DNA of 64,000 nt from Flavonifractor porci (GCF_037572415.1 NZ_JBBHLB010000001.1:310001-374000); one strand, 5' to 3'; shown: positions 1-8,143, numbered from the stretch's first letter. A program made the numbers and translations. Notes: generated by a model not told the origin, from the sequence alone.

Positions 1-731
1 GCCAGGTCTATGTAAAAGAGCAGAAGGTGGACAAGGCCGGGGCCCAGATCCCTGAGGACTCCCCCGTGGAGGTGAGAGGTCAGACCCTGGCCTATGTGAG
101 CCGGGGCGGCCTGAAGCTGGAGAAGGCGATGAAGACCTTTGAGGGCATTCACCTGGACGGTGCGGTGTGCGGCGATATCGGCGCTTCCACCGGCGGCTTT
201 ACCGACTGTATGCTCCAAAACGGAGCGGTCAAGGTGTACGCCGTGGACGTGGGCTATGGCCAGCTGGCCTGGTCCCTCCGCAGCGATGAGCGGGTGGTGT
301 GCCTGGAGCGCACCAACGCCCGCTATCTGACCCATGAGCAGATTCCCGATGAGCTGGACTTTGCCAGCGTGGACGTGTCCTTTATCTCCCTGAAGCTGAT
401 CCTGCCAGCCCTCCGGGGCCTGCTCAAGCCGGACGGCCAGGCGGTGTGCCTGGTGAAGCCCCAGTTTGAGGCGGGACGGGAAAAGGTAGGCAAAAAGGGC
501 GTGGTGCGGGACCCCGCCGTCCACCTGGAAGTGATCCAGCAATTTCTCAAGAATGCCGCCGATGCAGATTTTGCTGTAAAGGATATGACCTTTTCACCAA
601 TCAGAGGACCCGAGGGCAACATTGAGTACCTGGGACACCTGTTGGCCGGGGGAGGCGGAGCCTCCTGGACCGGCGATCCGACAGCCCTGGTAGAGGCATC
701 CCACGCGGCCCTGGAAGGAGCTGGACAATGA
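1..731 (+). CDS. tlyA: TlyA family rRNA 2'-O-methyltransferase, 5' truncated by window edge
   Basis: The reading frame is open from base 3 (QVYVKEQKV...), so the gene begins outside the window; the visible part reads as the end of the N-terminal S4-like RNA-binding domain followed by an FtsJ/RrmJ-type methyltransferase domain. The SAM-binding stretch GDIGASTGGFTDC and the motif LVKPQFE are visible. TlyA enzymes methylate ribose of 16S and 23S rRNA and are often called hemolysins for historical reasons. The stop overlaps the nadK start by 4 bases (ATGA), so the two are translationally coupled. The order tlyA-nadK-argR-recN is the common arrangement in Clostridia. The GTG at 27 is internal and not the true start. 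Confidence 0.93.
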   Translation, partial: QVYVKEQKVDKAGAQIPEDSPVEVRGQTLAYVSRGGLKLEKAMKTFEGIHLDGAVCGDIGASTGGFTDCMLQNGAVKVYAVDVGYGQLAWSLRSDERVVCLERTNARYLTHEQIPDELDFASVDVSFISLKLILPALRGLLKPDGQAVCLVKPQFEAGREKVGKKGVVRDPAVHLEVIQQFLKNAADADFAVKDMTFSPIRGPEGNIEYLGHLLAGGGGASWTGDPTALVEASHAALEGAGQ

Positions 732-1591
732 AAGTAGTGTTGAGCCCCAACCCCTATCGGGACCGGGGATTGAAGGCCGCCCAGGCGGCGGAAAAGATTC
801 TGAAAGCCGCCGGGGTGGAAACCGCCATCTGTCTGCCTTTTGTGGTGGAGGGGGGGAATATTGAATTTCCCAAGCACATCCAGTTCAAGCAGACCGAGGA
901 GGAGCTGAAGGATGCGGACATCCTGGTATGCTTTGGCGGAGACGGTACCATCCTCCATGCCGCCAAGGACGCCAACCAGTTCCATGTGCCAATCCTGGGC
1001 GTTAACCTGGGCAGCGTGGGCTTCATGGCGGAGCTGGAACTGGGGGAGCTGTCCATGCTCTCCAAGCTGCCCGCCGGAAAATATGCGGTGGAGGACCGCA
1101 TGATGCTGGATGTGACGGTGCGGCGGGACGGCAAGGTGATCTACTCCGACATCGCCCTTAACGACGCCGCCCTCACCAAGGGGGCCGTGGCCCGGGTGGT
1201 GGATCTGGAGGTGCTGGGGGACAAGACCACCATTACCAGGATGTCTGCCGACGGCGTGGTCATCAGCACCCCCACCGGCTCCACCGCTTATTCCATGTCG
1301 GCGGGGGGCCCTATCGTGGAGCCCACGGCGGAAAACATCATCGTCACGCCGATCTGTCCTCATGCCCTGTCCGCCCGGTCCTTTGTGCTGGGCCATGAAC
1401 GGACCGTATCCATCAAGCTGGGCCGGATGGCCCGCAAGACCGCCTTTTTGTCGGTGGATGGGGGCAAAGCCTTCAAGCTCAATGGCGGCGACGTGGTGGA
1501 AGCAAGGATGTCCAAGTCAAAGACCAGACTGGTTCGGGTGACCGGCCGGACATTTTATGAGATTTTGAATCAAAAATTGGGAGGTGCGTAA
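728..1591 (+). CDS. nadK: NAD kinase
   Basis: Phosphorylates NAD to NADP in the cytoplasm. At 287 residues it has the normal family length. Visible motifs are GGDGTILHA near residue 70 (catalytic GGDGT loop), NLGSVGFMAEL, and the NAD-binding stretch SPTGSTAYSMSAGGPIV in the C-terminal domain. The ATG overlaps the upstream tlyA stop. Only 3 bases separate its stop from the argR start, so the three genes probably share a transcript. Confidence 0.95.
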   Translation: MKVVLSPNPYRDRGLKAAQAAEKILKAAGVETAICLPFVVEGGNIEFPKHIQFKQTEEELKDADILVCFGGDGTILHAAKDANQFHVPILGVNLGSVGFMAELELGELSMLSKLPAGKYAVEDRMMLDVTVRRDGKVIYSDIALNDAALTKGAVARVVDLEVLGDKTTITRMSADGVVISTPTGSTAYSMSAGGPIVEPTAENIIVTPICPHALSARSFVLGHERTVSIKLGRMARKTAFLSVDGGKAFKLNGGDVVEARMSKSKTRLVRVTGRTFYEILNQKLGGA

Positions 1592-1594
1592 GCC

Positions 1595-2047
1595 ATGAAG
1601 GCGAAACGGCAGCAGGAGATTTTGCGGATCATTGCGGAGCAGGATATCGATACCCAGGATCAGCTTCTGACAGAGCTGCGGGCCAGGGGGGTGCAGTCCA
1701 CCCAGGCCACCATTTCCCGGGACATCAAGGAACTCCATCTCATCAAGGAACTGACTGGATATGGGACCTATCGTTACGCCGTTTCAGAGCGGAAGGCTTC
1801 TCTGAATATCGCGGGACGGCTGCGTACCATCTTCAAGGAGGGCGTCACTTCCTTTGATGTGGCCCAGAACATCGTGGTTTTAAAAACCATGCCCGGCCTG
1901 GCCTCGGCGGCCTGCGCCGCCATCGACGGTATGGATATTCCCAGTCTGGTGGGCAGCCTGGCGGGAGACGATACCGCTATCCTCATCATGCGTACCAATG
2001 AGGACGCTGCCTCCTTCTGCAACGAGATCCACGCCATGCTGAAATGA
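1595..2047 (+). CDS. argR: Arginine repressor ArgR
   Basis: This 150-residue protein has an N-terminal winged-helix domain (KRQQEILRIIAEQ, with the recognition helix around QSTQATISRDIKEL) and a C-terminal oligomerisation and arginine-binding domain ending GDDTAILIMRTNEDA. The family represses arginine biosynthesis genes and activates catabolic ones when arginine binds. The start ATG follows GGGAGG with suitable spacing, just after nadK. A hairpin that looks like a terminator, and is part of the repeat at 2050, begins 2 bases after the stop. No arginine biosynthesis genes are present in the window. Confidence 0.95.
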   Translation: MKAKRQQEILRIIAEQDIDTQDQLLTELRARGVQSTQATISRDIKELHLIKELTGYGTYRYAVSERKASLNIAGRLRTIFKEGVTSFDVAQNIVVLKTMPGLASAACAAIDGMDIPSLVGSLAGDDTAILIMRTNEDAASFCNEIHAMLK

Positions 2048-2049
2048 GA

Positions 2050-2241
2050 CTTCAAAAAAGTGACAAAGTCACTTTTTTGAGCAGGATGCAGCCCGCTGCG
2101 CGCAGAATTTGTCCATCTTTGATGGATAAATTCCACACTTACGGTCTGAGAAGTGTTTTGGCCACGCGTATGTCGCGGCCAAAAACGGATTTCGATTTTA
2201 TTGCGCCGCCTGCGGGCGGCGCAACTCTGCGAGGCTTTTTT
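2050..2241 (+). repeat. Multi-hairpin intergenic repeat, copy A
   Basis: Noncoding stretch between argR and recN made of successive hairpins: 2053-2064 with 2068-2079 (12 perfect pairs, AAA loop), 2105-2118 with 2120-2133, 2056-like arms TTTTGGCC/GGCCAAAA at 2156-2163 and 2177-2184, and 2201-2210 with 2215-2224 (10 perfect pairs, TGCG loop). It ends AACTCTGCGAGGCT plus a T run. A clearly related copy in the same orientation lies at 43692-43860. The paired arms differ between copies by compensating changes, so structure rather than sequence is conserved. The first and last parts could act as transcription terminators for argR. Confidence 0.8.
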
Positions 2242-2273
2242 AATCAACGTGCCTTTCTAGGGTGGTGGCCTAT

Positions 2274-3971
2274 ATGCTTTCTTTGTTGCACATTGAGAAT
2301 ATTGCGGTGATCCAGACGGCGGACATCCAGTTTGACCGGGGATTTAATGTCCTCACCGGTGAGACCGGCGCGGGCAAATCCATTGTGGTGGACGCCATCG
2401 GGGCCATCATCGGGGAGCGTACCAGCCGGGATCTGATCCGTACCGGGGCAAAATCATCCCTGGTCAACGCGGTGTTTACCGGCCTGCCGGAGCTGGACTG
2501 GTTCCGGGAGAACGGCGTAGGCCCCGACGAGGAGGGCAATCTGCTCATCCAGCGGGAGATCCAGCCCGACGGGAAAAACATCTGCCGCATCAACGGCCGG
2601 CTCATCACCGTCTCCCAACTGCGGCAGCTGGGCCGCTTACTGCTCAATATCCACGGCCAGCACGACGGCCAGCAGCTGCTGGATGAGCGGTGCCACCTGG
2701 ATTACCTGGACGGTTTCGGGGAAACAGAGGCGGAGCTGGACGCCTACCGGGTTTGCTATAACAGACTGGCCGCCCTTCGCCGGGAGATCTCCGCGCTCCA
2801 GATGGACGAGGCGGAGAAGGCCCGGCGCATTGACAGCCTGGAATTCCAGATCGGCGAGCTGGAGCGGGCTGAACTGCGGAGCGGGGAAGAGGAGGAGCTG
2901 ACGGAGCGGCGGGACCTGCTGCGCAACGCCGGCAAGCTGATGGAGAGCGTGGAAGGCGCCCATTTGGCCCTGTCCGGCGACGAGGAACGGGAAGGAGCCG
3001 CCGCCCTGCTGGGGGAGGCGGAGCAGTCCCTTCATGCCGCCGGCCGCATCAGCACCCAGGCCGCCGAGCTGCTGGAAAAGCTGGTGGAGGTCCGCTGCGC
3101 TGCAGACGATATCGCTGAGCAGATCCGGGATCTGCGGGACGCATTCGACTTTGAACCGGGAGAGCTGGACCAGATCGAGAGCCGGCTGGACGTGCTCCAC
3201 CGGCTGAAGAAGAAGTACGGCGATTCGGTGGACGAGATGCTGGACTATCTGGACCGCTGTAAAAAAGAACTGGATGAGATCCAGTTCTCTACCGATACCA
3301 TTGCCCGGCTGGAGAAGGAGCAGTCCAAGGCCCTGGACGACGCCCGAAAGGCGGCGGAAACCCTCAGTCAGACCCGAAAGAAGGCGGCCAAGGCGCTGGA
3401 ACAGCGGATTCAGAGCGAATTGGCCCAGCTGGATATGCCCAAGGTCCGGTTCCAGGTGGAGTTTGGACCCAAGCCGGGGGAGTTTGCCATGGACGATACC
3501 GGCATGGACGAGGTGCAGTTCCTCATGTCCGCCAACGTGGGCGAGGACCTGAAGCCCATCCAGAAGATCGCCTCCGGCGGTGAGCTGGCCCGCATCATGC
3601 TGGCCCTGAAAAACGTGCTGGCGGAAAACGATCAGGTGGGCACTATGGTCTTTGACGAGGTGGATACCGGCGTGTCCGGACGGGCGGCCCAGAAGGTGGC
3701 GGAAAAGCTGGCCGATGTGGCTCACGCCAAGCAGGTACTGTGCGTCACCCATCTGCCTCAGCTGGCTGCCATGGCCGACGTCCATTTCTCGGTGGAGAAG
3801 GGGGAGCGGGGCGGCCGGACCTACACCCAGGTGGAGCGGCTGACCCGCCAGCGGCGGTGCGAGGAGCTGGCACGGCTCACCTCCGGCGAGCACATCACCG
3901 ACGCCACCCTTGGCGCCGCCAGGGAGCTGCTGGACAGTGCGGAAGCCTACAAGAAACTACACAAAAGCTAG
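2274..3971 (+). CDS. recN: DNA repair protein RecN
   Basis: SMC-like ATPase that acts in double-strand break repair. The chosen ATG gives MLSLLHIENIAVIQ, the usual RecN N-terminus, and sits behind AGGGTGG; a GTG at 2262 would add four residues with no support. Walker A is GETGAGKS near residue 31, a long coiled coil spans roughly residues 150-370, and the C-terminal half has the ABC signature ASGGELARIMLALK and Walker B MVFDEVDTGVSG. At 565 residues it is of normal length. The structured repeat directly upstream separates it from argR, its usual neighbour. Confidence 0.95.
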   Translation: MLSLLHIENIAVIQTADIQFDRGFNVLTGETGAGKSIVVDAIGAIIGERTSRDLIRTGAKSSLVNAVFTGLPELDWFRENGVGPDEEGNLLIQREIQPDGKNICRINGRLITVSQLRQLGRLLLNIHGQHDGQQLLDERCHLDYLDGFGETEAELDAYRVCYNRLAALRREISALQMDEAEKARRIDSLEFQIGELERAELRSGEEEELTERRDLLRNAGKLMESVEGAHLALSGDEEREGAAALLGEAEQSLHAAGRISTQAAELLEKLVEVRCAADDIAEQIRDLRDAFDFEPGELDQIESRLDVLHRLKKKYGDSVDEMLDYLDRCKKELDEIQFSTDTIARLEKEQSKALDDARKAAETLSQTRKKAAKALEQRIQSELAQLDMPKVRFQVEFGPKPGEFAMDDTGMDEVQFLMSANVGEDLKPIQKIASGGELARIMLALKNVLAENDQVGTMVFDEVDTGVSGRAAQKVAEKLADVAHAKQVLCVTHLPQLAAMADVHFSVEKGERGGRTYTQVERLTRQRRCEELARLTSGEHITDATLGAARELLDSAEAYKKLHKS

Positions 3972-3996
3972 ATTTTGTTGAGTACCGCTTTTCTGC

Positions 3997-4025
3997 TTGA
4001 CAAACGGAGCAAGAGCGATTATAAT
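3997..4025 (+). promoter_or_regulatory. Sigma-A promoter of the T-box operon
   Basis: A perfect TTGACA at 3997-4002 and perfect TATAAT at 4020-4025 are separated by 17 bases. It begins 26 bases after the recN stop and drives the T-box leader. Confidence 0.9.
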
Positions 4026-4032
4026 CCTCATC

Positions 4033-4303
4033 AATATGACACTGCGATGACAGGGAGAAGTACCAACCCCCGTCCCGCCCAGAGAGCCCCCGGTTTGGTG
4101 AGAGGGGGAGGGGACAGGCTGGGAAATACACTCTGGAGCAGCCGCCTGAACAGGGGAGACCCCCAGTAGGGCCGTGTCGGGTGCGCCCGTTATCGCGCCG
4201 CCGTGTGTTGGCACGGCATAAGGCCGTTTTTGCGAGAAAACGGCGAACCAGAGGTGGTACCGCGTTTTTACGCCCTCTGTCCGAATGGACAGAGGGCTTT
4301 TTG
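4033..4303 (+). promoter_or_regulatory. T-box riboswitch, probably tRNA-Tyr specific
   Basis: The leader contains the conserved T-box AGAGGTGGTACCGCG at 4250-4264 and a stem I region with GAGAG and GGTGAGAG elements at 4081-4110. The sequence GGAAATACAC near 4123 supplies a plausible UAC tyrosine specifier. A downstream terminator hairpin follows. T-box leaders sense uncharged tRNA and open transcription of aminoacyl-tRNA synthetase genes. Here it precedes a zinc-ribbon gene and tyrS, which supports tyrosine specificity. The class is certain from the T-box; the specifier assignment is inferred. Confidence 0.92.
4273..4302 (+). terminator. T-box terminator hairpin
   Basis: Perfect 10-pair stem CCCTCTGTCC/GGACAGAGGG with loop GAAT, followed by TTTTT. 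Its 5' arm is preceded by the T-box that pairs in the alternative antiterminator. Confidence 0.9.
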
Positions 4304-4320
4304 CATGAAGGGGGGATTTT

Positions 4321-4608
4321 GTGGATCGGAATGTCTGTACCCGCTGCGGCGGGGAGATGGTCCATATTGGCCAGGAAAAGATCCAGCTGGGGAAGTTCGG
4401 ATGGCTTACCGGCTCCTGGGGGCATCTTTTGTCGGGCGCTCTTACCGTGGATATCTATTGCTGCCGGGATTGCAAGAAGATGGAGTTTTATGCGGTAGAG
4501 TCCCCGGAAGAGGAGGCCGCCATCGCGCAAGTGCCCTGCCCCCACTGCGGGGAGCGGCACGACATGGACGACGCCAAGTGTCCCCACTGCGGAAAGCGGT
4601 TATACTGA
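4321..4608 (+). CDS. Small zinc-ribbon protein of unknown function
   Basis: A 95-residue protein starting at GTG behind a GGGGGG Shine-Dalgarno tract. It shows three CxxC pairs: CTRC at residues 6-9, CRDC near residue 49, and a C-terminal CPHC...CPHC ribbon ending GKRLY. The middle resembles nucleic-acid-binding or metal-sensing ribbons (family not recognised). It lies 18 bases after the T-box terminator and 32 bases before tyrS, so it is read from the T-box leader and should respond to tyrosine starvation. No enzymatic motif is visible. Confidence 0.85.
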   Translation: MDRNVCTRCGGEMVHIGQEKIQLGKFGWLTGSWGHLLSGALTVDIYCCRDCKKMEFYAVESPEEEAAIAQVPCPHCGERHDMDDAKCPHCGKRLY

Positions 4609-4640
4609 TGACGACACCATTGAGATAAAGGAGAATGAAC

Positions 4641-5870
4641 ATGACTTGTTACGAAGAACTGAAGGCCCGCGGCCTCATTGCCCAGGTCACCAACGAGGAG
4701 GAGATCTCCAAGATGATCAACGAGGGTAAGGCCGTCTTTTACATCGGCTTTGACCCCACCGCCGACTCCCTCCATGTGGGCCACTTCATGGCTCTGTGCC
4801 TGATGAAGCGGCTCCAGATGGCGGGCAACCGGCCCATCGCCCTCATCGGCGGCGGCACCGGCATGGTGGGCGATCCCTCCGGCCGCACCGATATGCGCCA
4901 GATGATGACCCCCGAGACTATCCAGCACAACTGCGATTGCTTCAAGAAGCAGATGGAGCGGTTTATTGAGTTCGGCGAGGGCAAGGCCCAGATGGTGAAC
5001 AACGCTGAGTGGCTCCTCAAGCTCAACTATGTGGAGCTGCTGCGGGAAGTGGGCGCCTGCTTCTCCGTCAACAATATGCTGCGGGCTGAGTGCTACAAGC
5101 AGCGCATGGAAAAGGGACTCTCCTTCCTGGAGTTCAACTACATGATCATGCAGTCCTACGACTTCTATCACCTGTTCCAGCACTACGGCTGCAATATGCA
5201 GTTCGGCGGCGACGACCAGTGGTCCAATATGCTGGGCGGCACCGAGCTCATCCGCCGCAAGCTGGGCAAGGATGCCCATGCCATGACCATCACCCTGCTG
5301 CTCAACTCCGAGGGCAAGAAGATGGGCAAGACCGCCAAGGGCGCCGTGTGGCTGGACCCCAACAAGACCAGCCCCTACGAGTTCTACCAGTACTGGCGCA
5401 ACGTGGGCGACAATGACGTGCTCAAGTGCCTGCGGATGCTCACCTTCCTGCCCATCGAACAGATCGACGAGATGGACAAGTGGGAGGGCAGCCAGCTCAA
5501 CACCGCCAAGGAGATCCTGGCCTTTGAGCTGACCAAGCTGGTCCACGGCGAAGAGGAGGCCCAAAAGGCTCAGGACGCTGCCAAGGCCCTGTTTGTGGGC
5601 GGCGGCGACATGAGCAACGTGCCCTCCACCGCTCTGGAGGCCGGCGCCCTCACCGACGGCGCCATCGGTATCCTGGACCTGATGCTGGCTTGTAAGCTGG
5701 CGCCCTCCAAGAAGGAGGCCCGCCGCCTCATCGAGCAGGGTGGCGTGGAGCTGGACGGCCAGAAGGTGACCGACGTATACACCGCCGTCACTGCCGACCA
5801 GCTCTCCGGCGACGGCGTCATGATCAAGAAGGGCAAGAAGGTCTTCCACCGGGCCTCTCTGCAGGGCTGA
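4641..5870 (+). CDS. tyrS: Tyrosyl-tRNA synthetase
   Basis: Charges tRNA-Tyr. This class I synthetase of 409 residues has HVGH in the HIGH position (SLHVGHFMALC), the KMSKS equivalent KMGKT, and a C-terminal S4 RNA-binding domain (KKEARRLIEQGGVELDGQKV). The ATG at 4641 lies 7 bases after AAAGGAG; the in-frame ATG at 4635 is only one base from it and is less likely. It is the main target of the T-box leader and is followed by a strong terminator. Confidence 0.96.
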   Translation: MTCYEELKARGLIAQVTNEEEISKMINEGKAVFYIGFDPTADSLHVGHFMALCLMKRLQMAGNRPIALIGGGTGMVGDPSGRTDMRQMMTPETIQHNCDCFKKQMERFIEFGEGKAQMVNNAEWLLKLNYVELLREVGACFSVNNMLRAECYKQRMEKGLSFLEFNYMIMQSYDFYHLFQHYGCNMQFGGDDQWSNMLGGTELIRRKLGKDAHAMTITLLLNSEGKKMGKTAKGAVWLDPNKTSPYEFYQYWRNVGDNDVLKCLRMLTFLPIEQIDEMDKWEGSQLNTAKEILAFELTKLVHGEEEAQKAQDAAKALFVGGGDMSNVPSTALEAGALTDGAIGILDLMLACKLAPSKKEARRLIEQGGVELDGQKVTDVYTAVTADQLSGDGVMIKKGKKVFHRASLQG

Positions 5871-5877
5871 GCGTTCA

Positions 5878-5908
5878 GGGGCTGCCGTCAGTGCGGCAGC
5901 CCCTTTCT
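5878..5908 (+). terminator. Intrinsic terminator after tyrS
   Basis: Perfect 10-pair stem GGGGCTGCCG/CGGCAGCCCC followed by TTTCTT. Confidence 0.9.
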
Positions 5909-5927
5909 TAATTTTACCTGACTTTGG

Positions 5928-5956
5928 TTGCAGGCGGGAAACGGGCATGATACAAT
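5928..5956 (+). promoter_or_regulatory. Sigma-A promoter of AI-2E transporter gene
   Basis: TTGCAG at 5928-5933 and TACAAT at 5951-5956 with a 17-base spacer. Confidence 0.75.
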
Positions 5957-6019
5957 AGGTCTGTTGGAAGGCTTACCGCCCCGGCAATGTGTGTGGCGGA
6001 TGCAAAGGAGGAAGGCACT

Positions 6020-7213
6020 GTGCCGGAAAAAGAGGACCAAAAGAACAAGAAGAAATGGTACATCCTGGATGGTAGCCATGTGCAGCTGCTCATTGTGTTC
6101 ATCGTGGCTATATTGTTTTATGTGGGATTGAACCATTTCAATGTGGTAACAGTCCGGATCAATCAGTTTATGGGGGTTTTGTCCCCGTTTATCGTGGGCT
6201 TTGCCATTGCCTATCTGCTCAACACTCCCATGTGCTTTTTTGAGCGGAAGCTCTTTCCCAATCACCGCTTCAAGCGTGTTTTGTCCATCCTGCTGGTCTA
6301 TGTGCTGGCCTTTGCCGTGGTGGCCATCCTGCTGGGTCTCATCGTGCCCCAGGTGGTGCAGAGCGTCAAGGATCTGGCGGGCAATATGCAGACCTACCTG
6401 ACCAGCCTGGACCAGATGGTACAGGACCTGACCGAGCAATTTGACCTGGATTCCGACGCCATCAACGATATGTTCGGTAATTTCCAGAACATGATCAGCA
6501 GCGTGACCGCAAAGGCGGCGGAGGCCCTGCCCCAGCTGCTGGATGTGGGCTTCGCCATCGGAAGCGGCGTGATCGCGGGCATTACCGCCCTCATTTCCTC
6601 CATCTATATGCTGGCGGGAAAGGACCGGCTGGTGCCCCAGCTGAAAAAGCTGCTCTATGCTACGGTATCCAAGCGCCGCTCTGACCGGCTGCTGGAGATC
6701 TGCAGCCACGCCAATCGGGTGTTTGTGGGCTTTATCAACGGCAAGATCATCGACTCCGCCATCATCGGCGTACTTTGCTTCATCCTGTGCGCCATTTTCC
6801 GGATCCCGTACCCCATGCTGGTCAGCGTTACCGTGGGTGTCACCAATATCATTCCCTTCTTCGGTCCCATCATCGGCGCCATTCCCTGTCTGTTTATTCT
6901 GGTGATCGTGGACCCCTGGGCCGCCCTGCGGTTCTTTGCCCTGGTCATCGGATTGCAGCAGTTTGACGGCAACATCCTCGGGCCCAAGATCCTGGGCGAC
7001 AGCACCGGCCTGTCCGCCATCTGGGTGCTGATCTCCATTGTCACCTGCGGCGGCCTGTTCGGTTTCCCCGGTATGATTTTGGGCGTGCCCACCTTCGCGG
7101 TACTCTACGCCCTGGTGCGGGAGTGGGTCAATAACCGCCTGAGAGCCAAAGAGATCGACGGCAACGGCAAGCCTCTTGAGGAAGCCGCTCAAAGGCCGAC
7201 ATCTGAAGAATAA
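6020..7213 (+). CDS. AI-2E family transporter (PerM/YtqA-type membrane protein)
   Basis: A 397-residue integral membrane protein. After a short cytoplasmic stretch it shows about seven to eight hydrophobic helices: two near the N-terminus, a long soluble, partly coiled segment around residues 95-165, then clustered helices with the family-typical stretch near NIIPFFGPIIGAIP. Family members have been linked to autoinducer-2 export or Na+/H+ antiport; the substrate here cannot be told. GTG at 6020 lies 8 bases after AGGAGG and is preferred over ATG 5987, which has no ribosome binding site. It is monocistronic between its own promoter and terminator. Confidence 0.9.
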   Translation: MPEKEDQKNKKKWYILDGSHVQLLIVFIVAILFYVGLNHFNVVTVRINQFMGVLSPFIVGFAIAYLLNTPMCFFERKLFPNHRFKRVLSILLVYVLAFAVVAILLGLIVPQVVQSVKDLAGNMQTYLTSLDQMVQDLTEQFDLDSDAINDMFGNFQNMISSVTAKAAEALPQLLDVGFAIGSGVIAGITALISSIYMLAGKDRLVPQLKKLLYATVSKRRSDRLLEICSHANRVFVGFINGKIIDSAIIGVLCFILCAIFRIPYPMLVSVTVGVTNIIPFFGPIIGAIPCLFILVIVDPWAALRFFALVIGLQQFDGNILGPKILGDSTGLSAIWVLISIVTCGGLFGFPGMILGVPTFAVLYALVREWVNNRLRAKEIDGNGKPLEEAAQRPTSEE

Positions 7214-7270
7214 AAAAGGCCGCCTTCCGCTACTCCTGATAAGGCTATCTTGAAGTGTGTTCTCGGATTG

Positions 7271-7302
7271 GGCAGGCAGTGCAGTTGCACTGTCTGCCTT
7301 TT
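7271..7302 (+). terminator. Intrinsic terminator after AI-2E transporter gene
   Basis: Thirteen-pair stem (one G-T pair) GGCAGGCAGTGCA/TGCACTGTCTGCC followed by TTTT. It marks the left border of the accessory island. Confidence 0.85.
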
Positions 7303-7408
7303 CTGTTGTCTCACTCAAAGAAACCGTGTGGCACAACGACTTATGCGAGAATCAACCTTGCACAAACAGTACCTTGTTTGCTTTTTCGCCCATTAATTGC
7401 ATTTCATA

Positions 7409-7437
7409 TTGACATCGTCTGAAAATATCGTTATACT
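7409..7437 (+). promoter_or_regulatory. Promoter of the FmdE/ABC operon leader
   Basis: Perfect TTGACA at 7409-7414 and TATACT at 7432-7437, spacer 17 bases, in an AT-rich stretch unlike the surrounding genome. No other convincing promoter is seen before 13 kb. Confidence 0.85.
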
Positions 7438-7443
7438 CTCCAA

Positions 7444-7590
7444 AGAATAACTAAATATGTTTCCGAGCCGTGGAGTCTAAGGCGAATGCTATGACTTGCG
7501 GCCTGACTGTCTGTTGACAGTCACTGAGTTATGCCGGAAACAGCATAGCTTTCCGTGTTTGAGAAGGAAACAAGACTGCTATGGCCTGCT
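7444..7590 (+). promoter_or_regulatory. Structured leader, candidate Moco/Tuco-type riboswitch
   Basis: The stretch contains TCCGAGCC near 7462, a perfect hairpin GACTGTC/GACAGTC at about 7505-7522, and GAGAAGGAAAC at 7560-7570. It has competing pairings: TGTTTCC near 7458 can pair with GGAAACA near 7534, or TTTCC near 7550 can pair with GGAAA near 7564; GCTATG near 7487 and CATAGC near 7543 also pair, as do CATAGC and GCTATG at 7578. Such alternative folds are typical of riboswitches. The TCCGAGCC and GAAGGAAAC blocks recall the molybdenum or tungsten cofactor motif, and the operon downstream fits. This is pattern recognition, not a model search. Cobalamin, SAM and TPP consensus elements are absent. 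Confidence 0.5.
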
Positions 7591-7695
7591 AAAACTGTAG
7601 GTGCATGGTATATTTTTGCTGTCTTGTTTTCAAGGCAGCTTTTTGTTTTAAGTGAAGTTGCTATCATTTTTATACAGCTGATCTCCATTTTGGCT

Positions 7696-8121
7696 ATGGG
7701 GATATACTTCACAAAGCCGCCTGTCCCCCTGACTCTGTGGAGGAAATGGACCAAATTCCTCATGGTTCATTGGAATGAGGTGGTCACAGACGAGGATACG
7801 GTGTATTTCATCGGAAATATTGGCGGTTACTGCACCCCATTTCCAGAGGTGCAGCTGAGTTATCCGGGTAGGCACAAGCACCTCGCTCGAGGCAACCGCG
7901 ACACCTGTATTGAAAACCAGCAAATGTATTTTGAAACGGTAACAGACGTTCTCGAAACAGACGATGGAGGGCGGCACATCACACTTTGTCGCTATCCGAT
8001 CAACCGTGCTCATCATGGTGATCCGGAACATGGGGCTTTTCGTTCAGACATGAAATTCCTGAAAAACACAGAGAGTGGAGTGCCTGCTTTCATCCGCTAC
8101 CGCAGAGAAAACAGAACATAG
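7696..8121 (+). pseudogene. Decayed calcineurin-like metallophosphoesterase
   Basis: From about 7768 the frame reads HWNEVVTDEDTVYFIGNIGG, then HKHLARGNRD and later GGRHITLCRYPI, clearly a calcineurin-like phosphoesterase. The preceding part PDSVEEMDQI (expected ...RPFDSVEEMD) is in another frame at 7725-7757, so there is a frameshift near 7758. The start reads MGIYFT but the DxH block that should follow is missing. Catalytic motifs have changed: GD to GN, GNHD to GNRD, CHYP to CRYP. The end also lacks the GHxH motif. It lies between the leader and the intact operon, so it is probably dead sequence carried within the transcript. Confidence 0.75.
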
Positions 8122-8143
8122 TTTTTAATTGAGGAGGCAGCCT

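Noticed and set aside
7444..7590. Cobalamin or SAM riboswitch in the leader
   Set aside because: The cobalamin box and the SAM core were not found; FecCD importers often follow cobalamin switches, but the visible motifs fit a Moco-type RNA better.
7555..7695. N-terminal membrane-protein start for the 7555-8121 open frame
   Set aside because: The hydrophobic stretch encoded there lies in the leader RNA and has no family resemblance; the phosphoesterase homology begins at about 7696.
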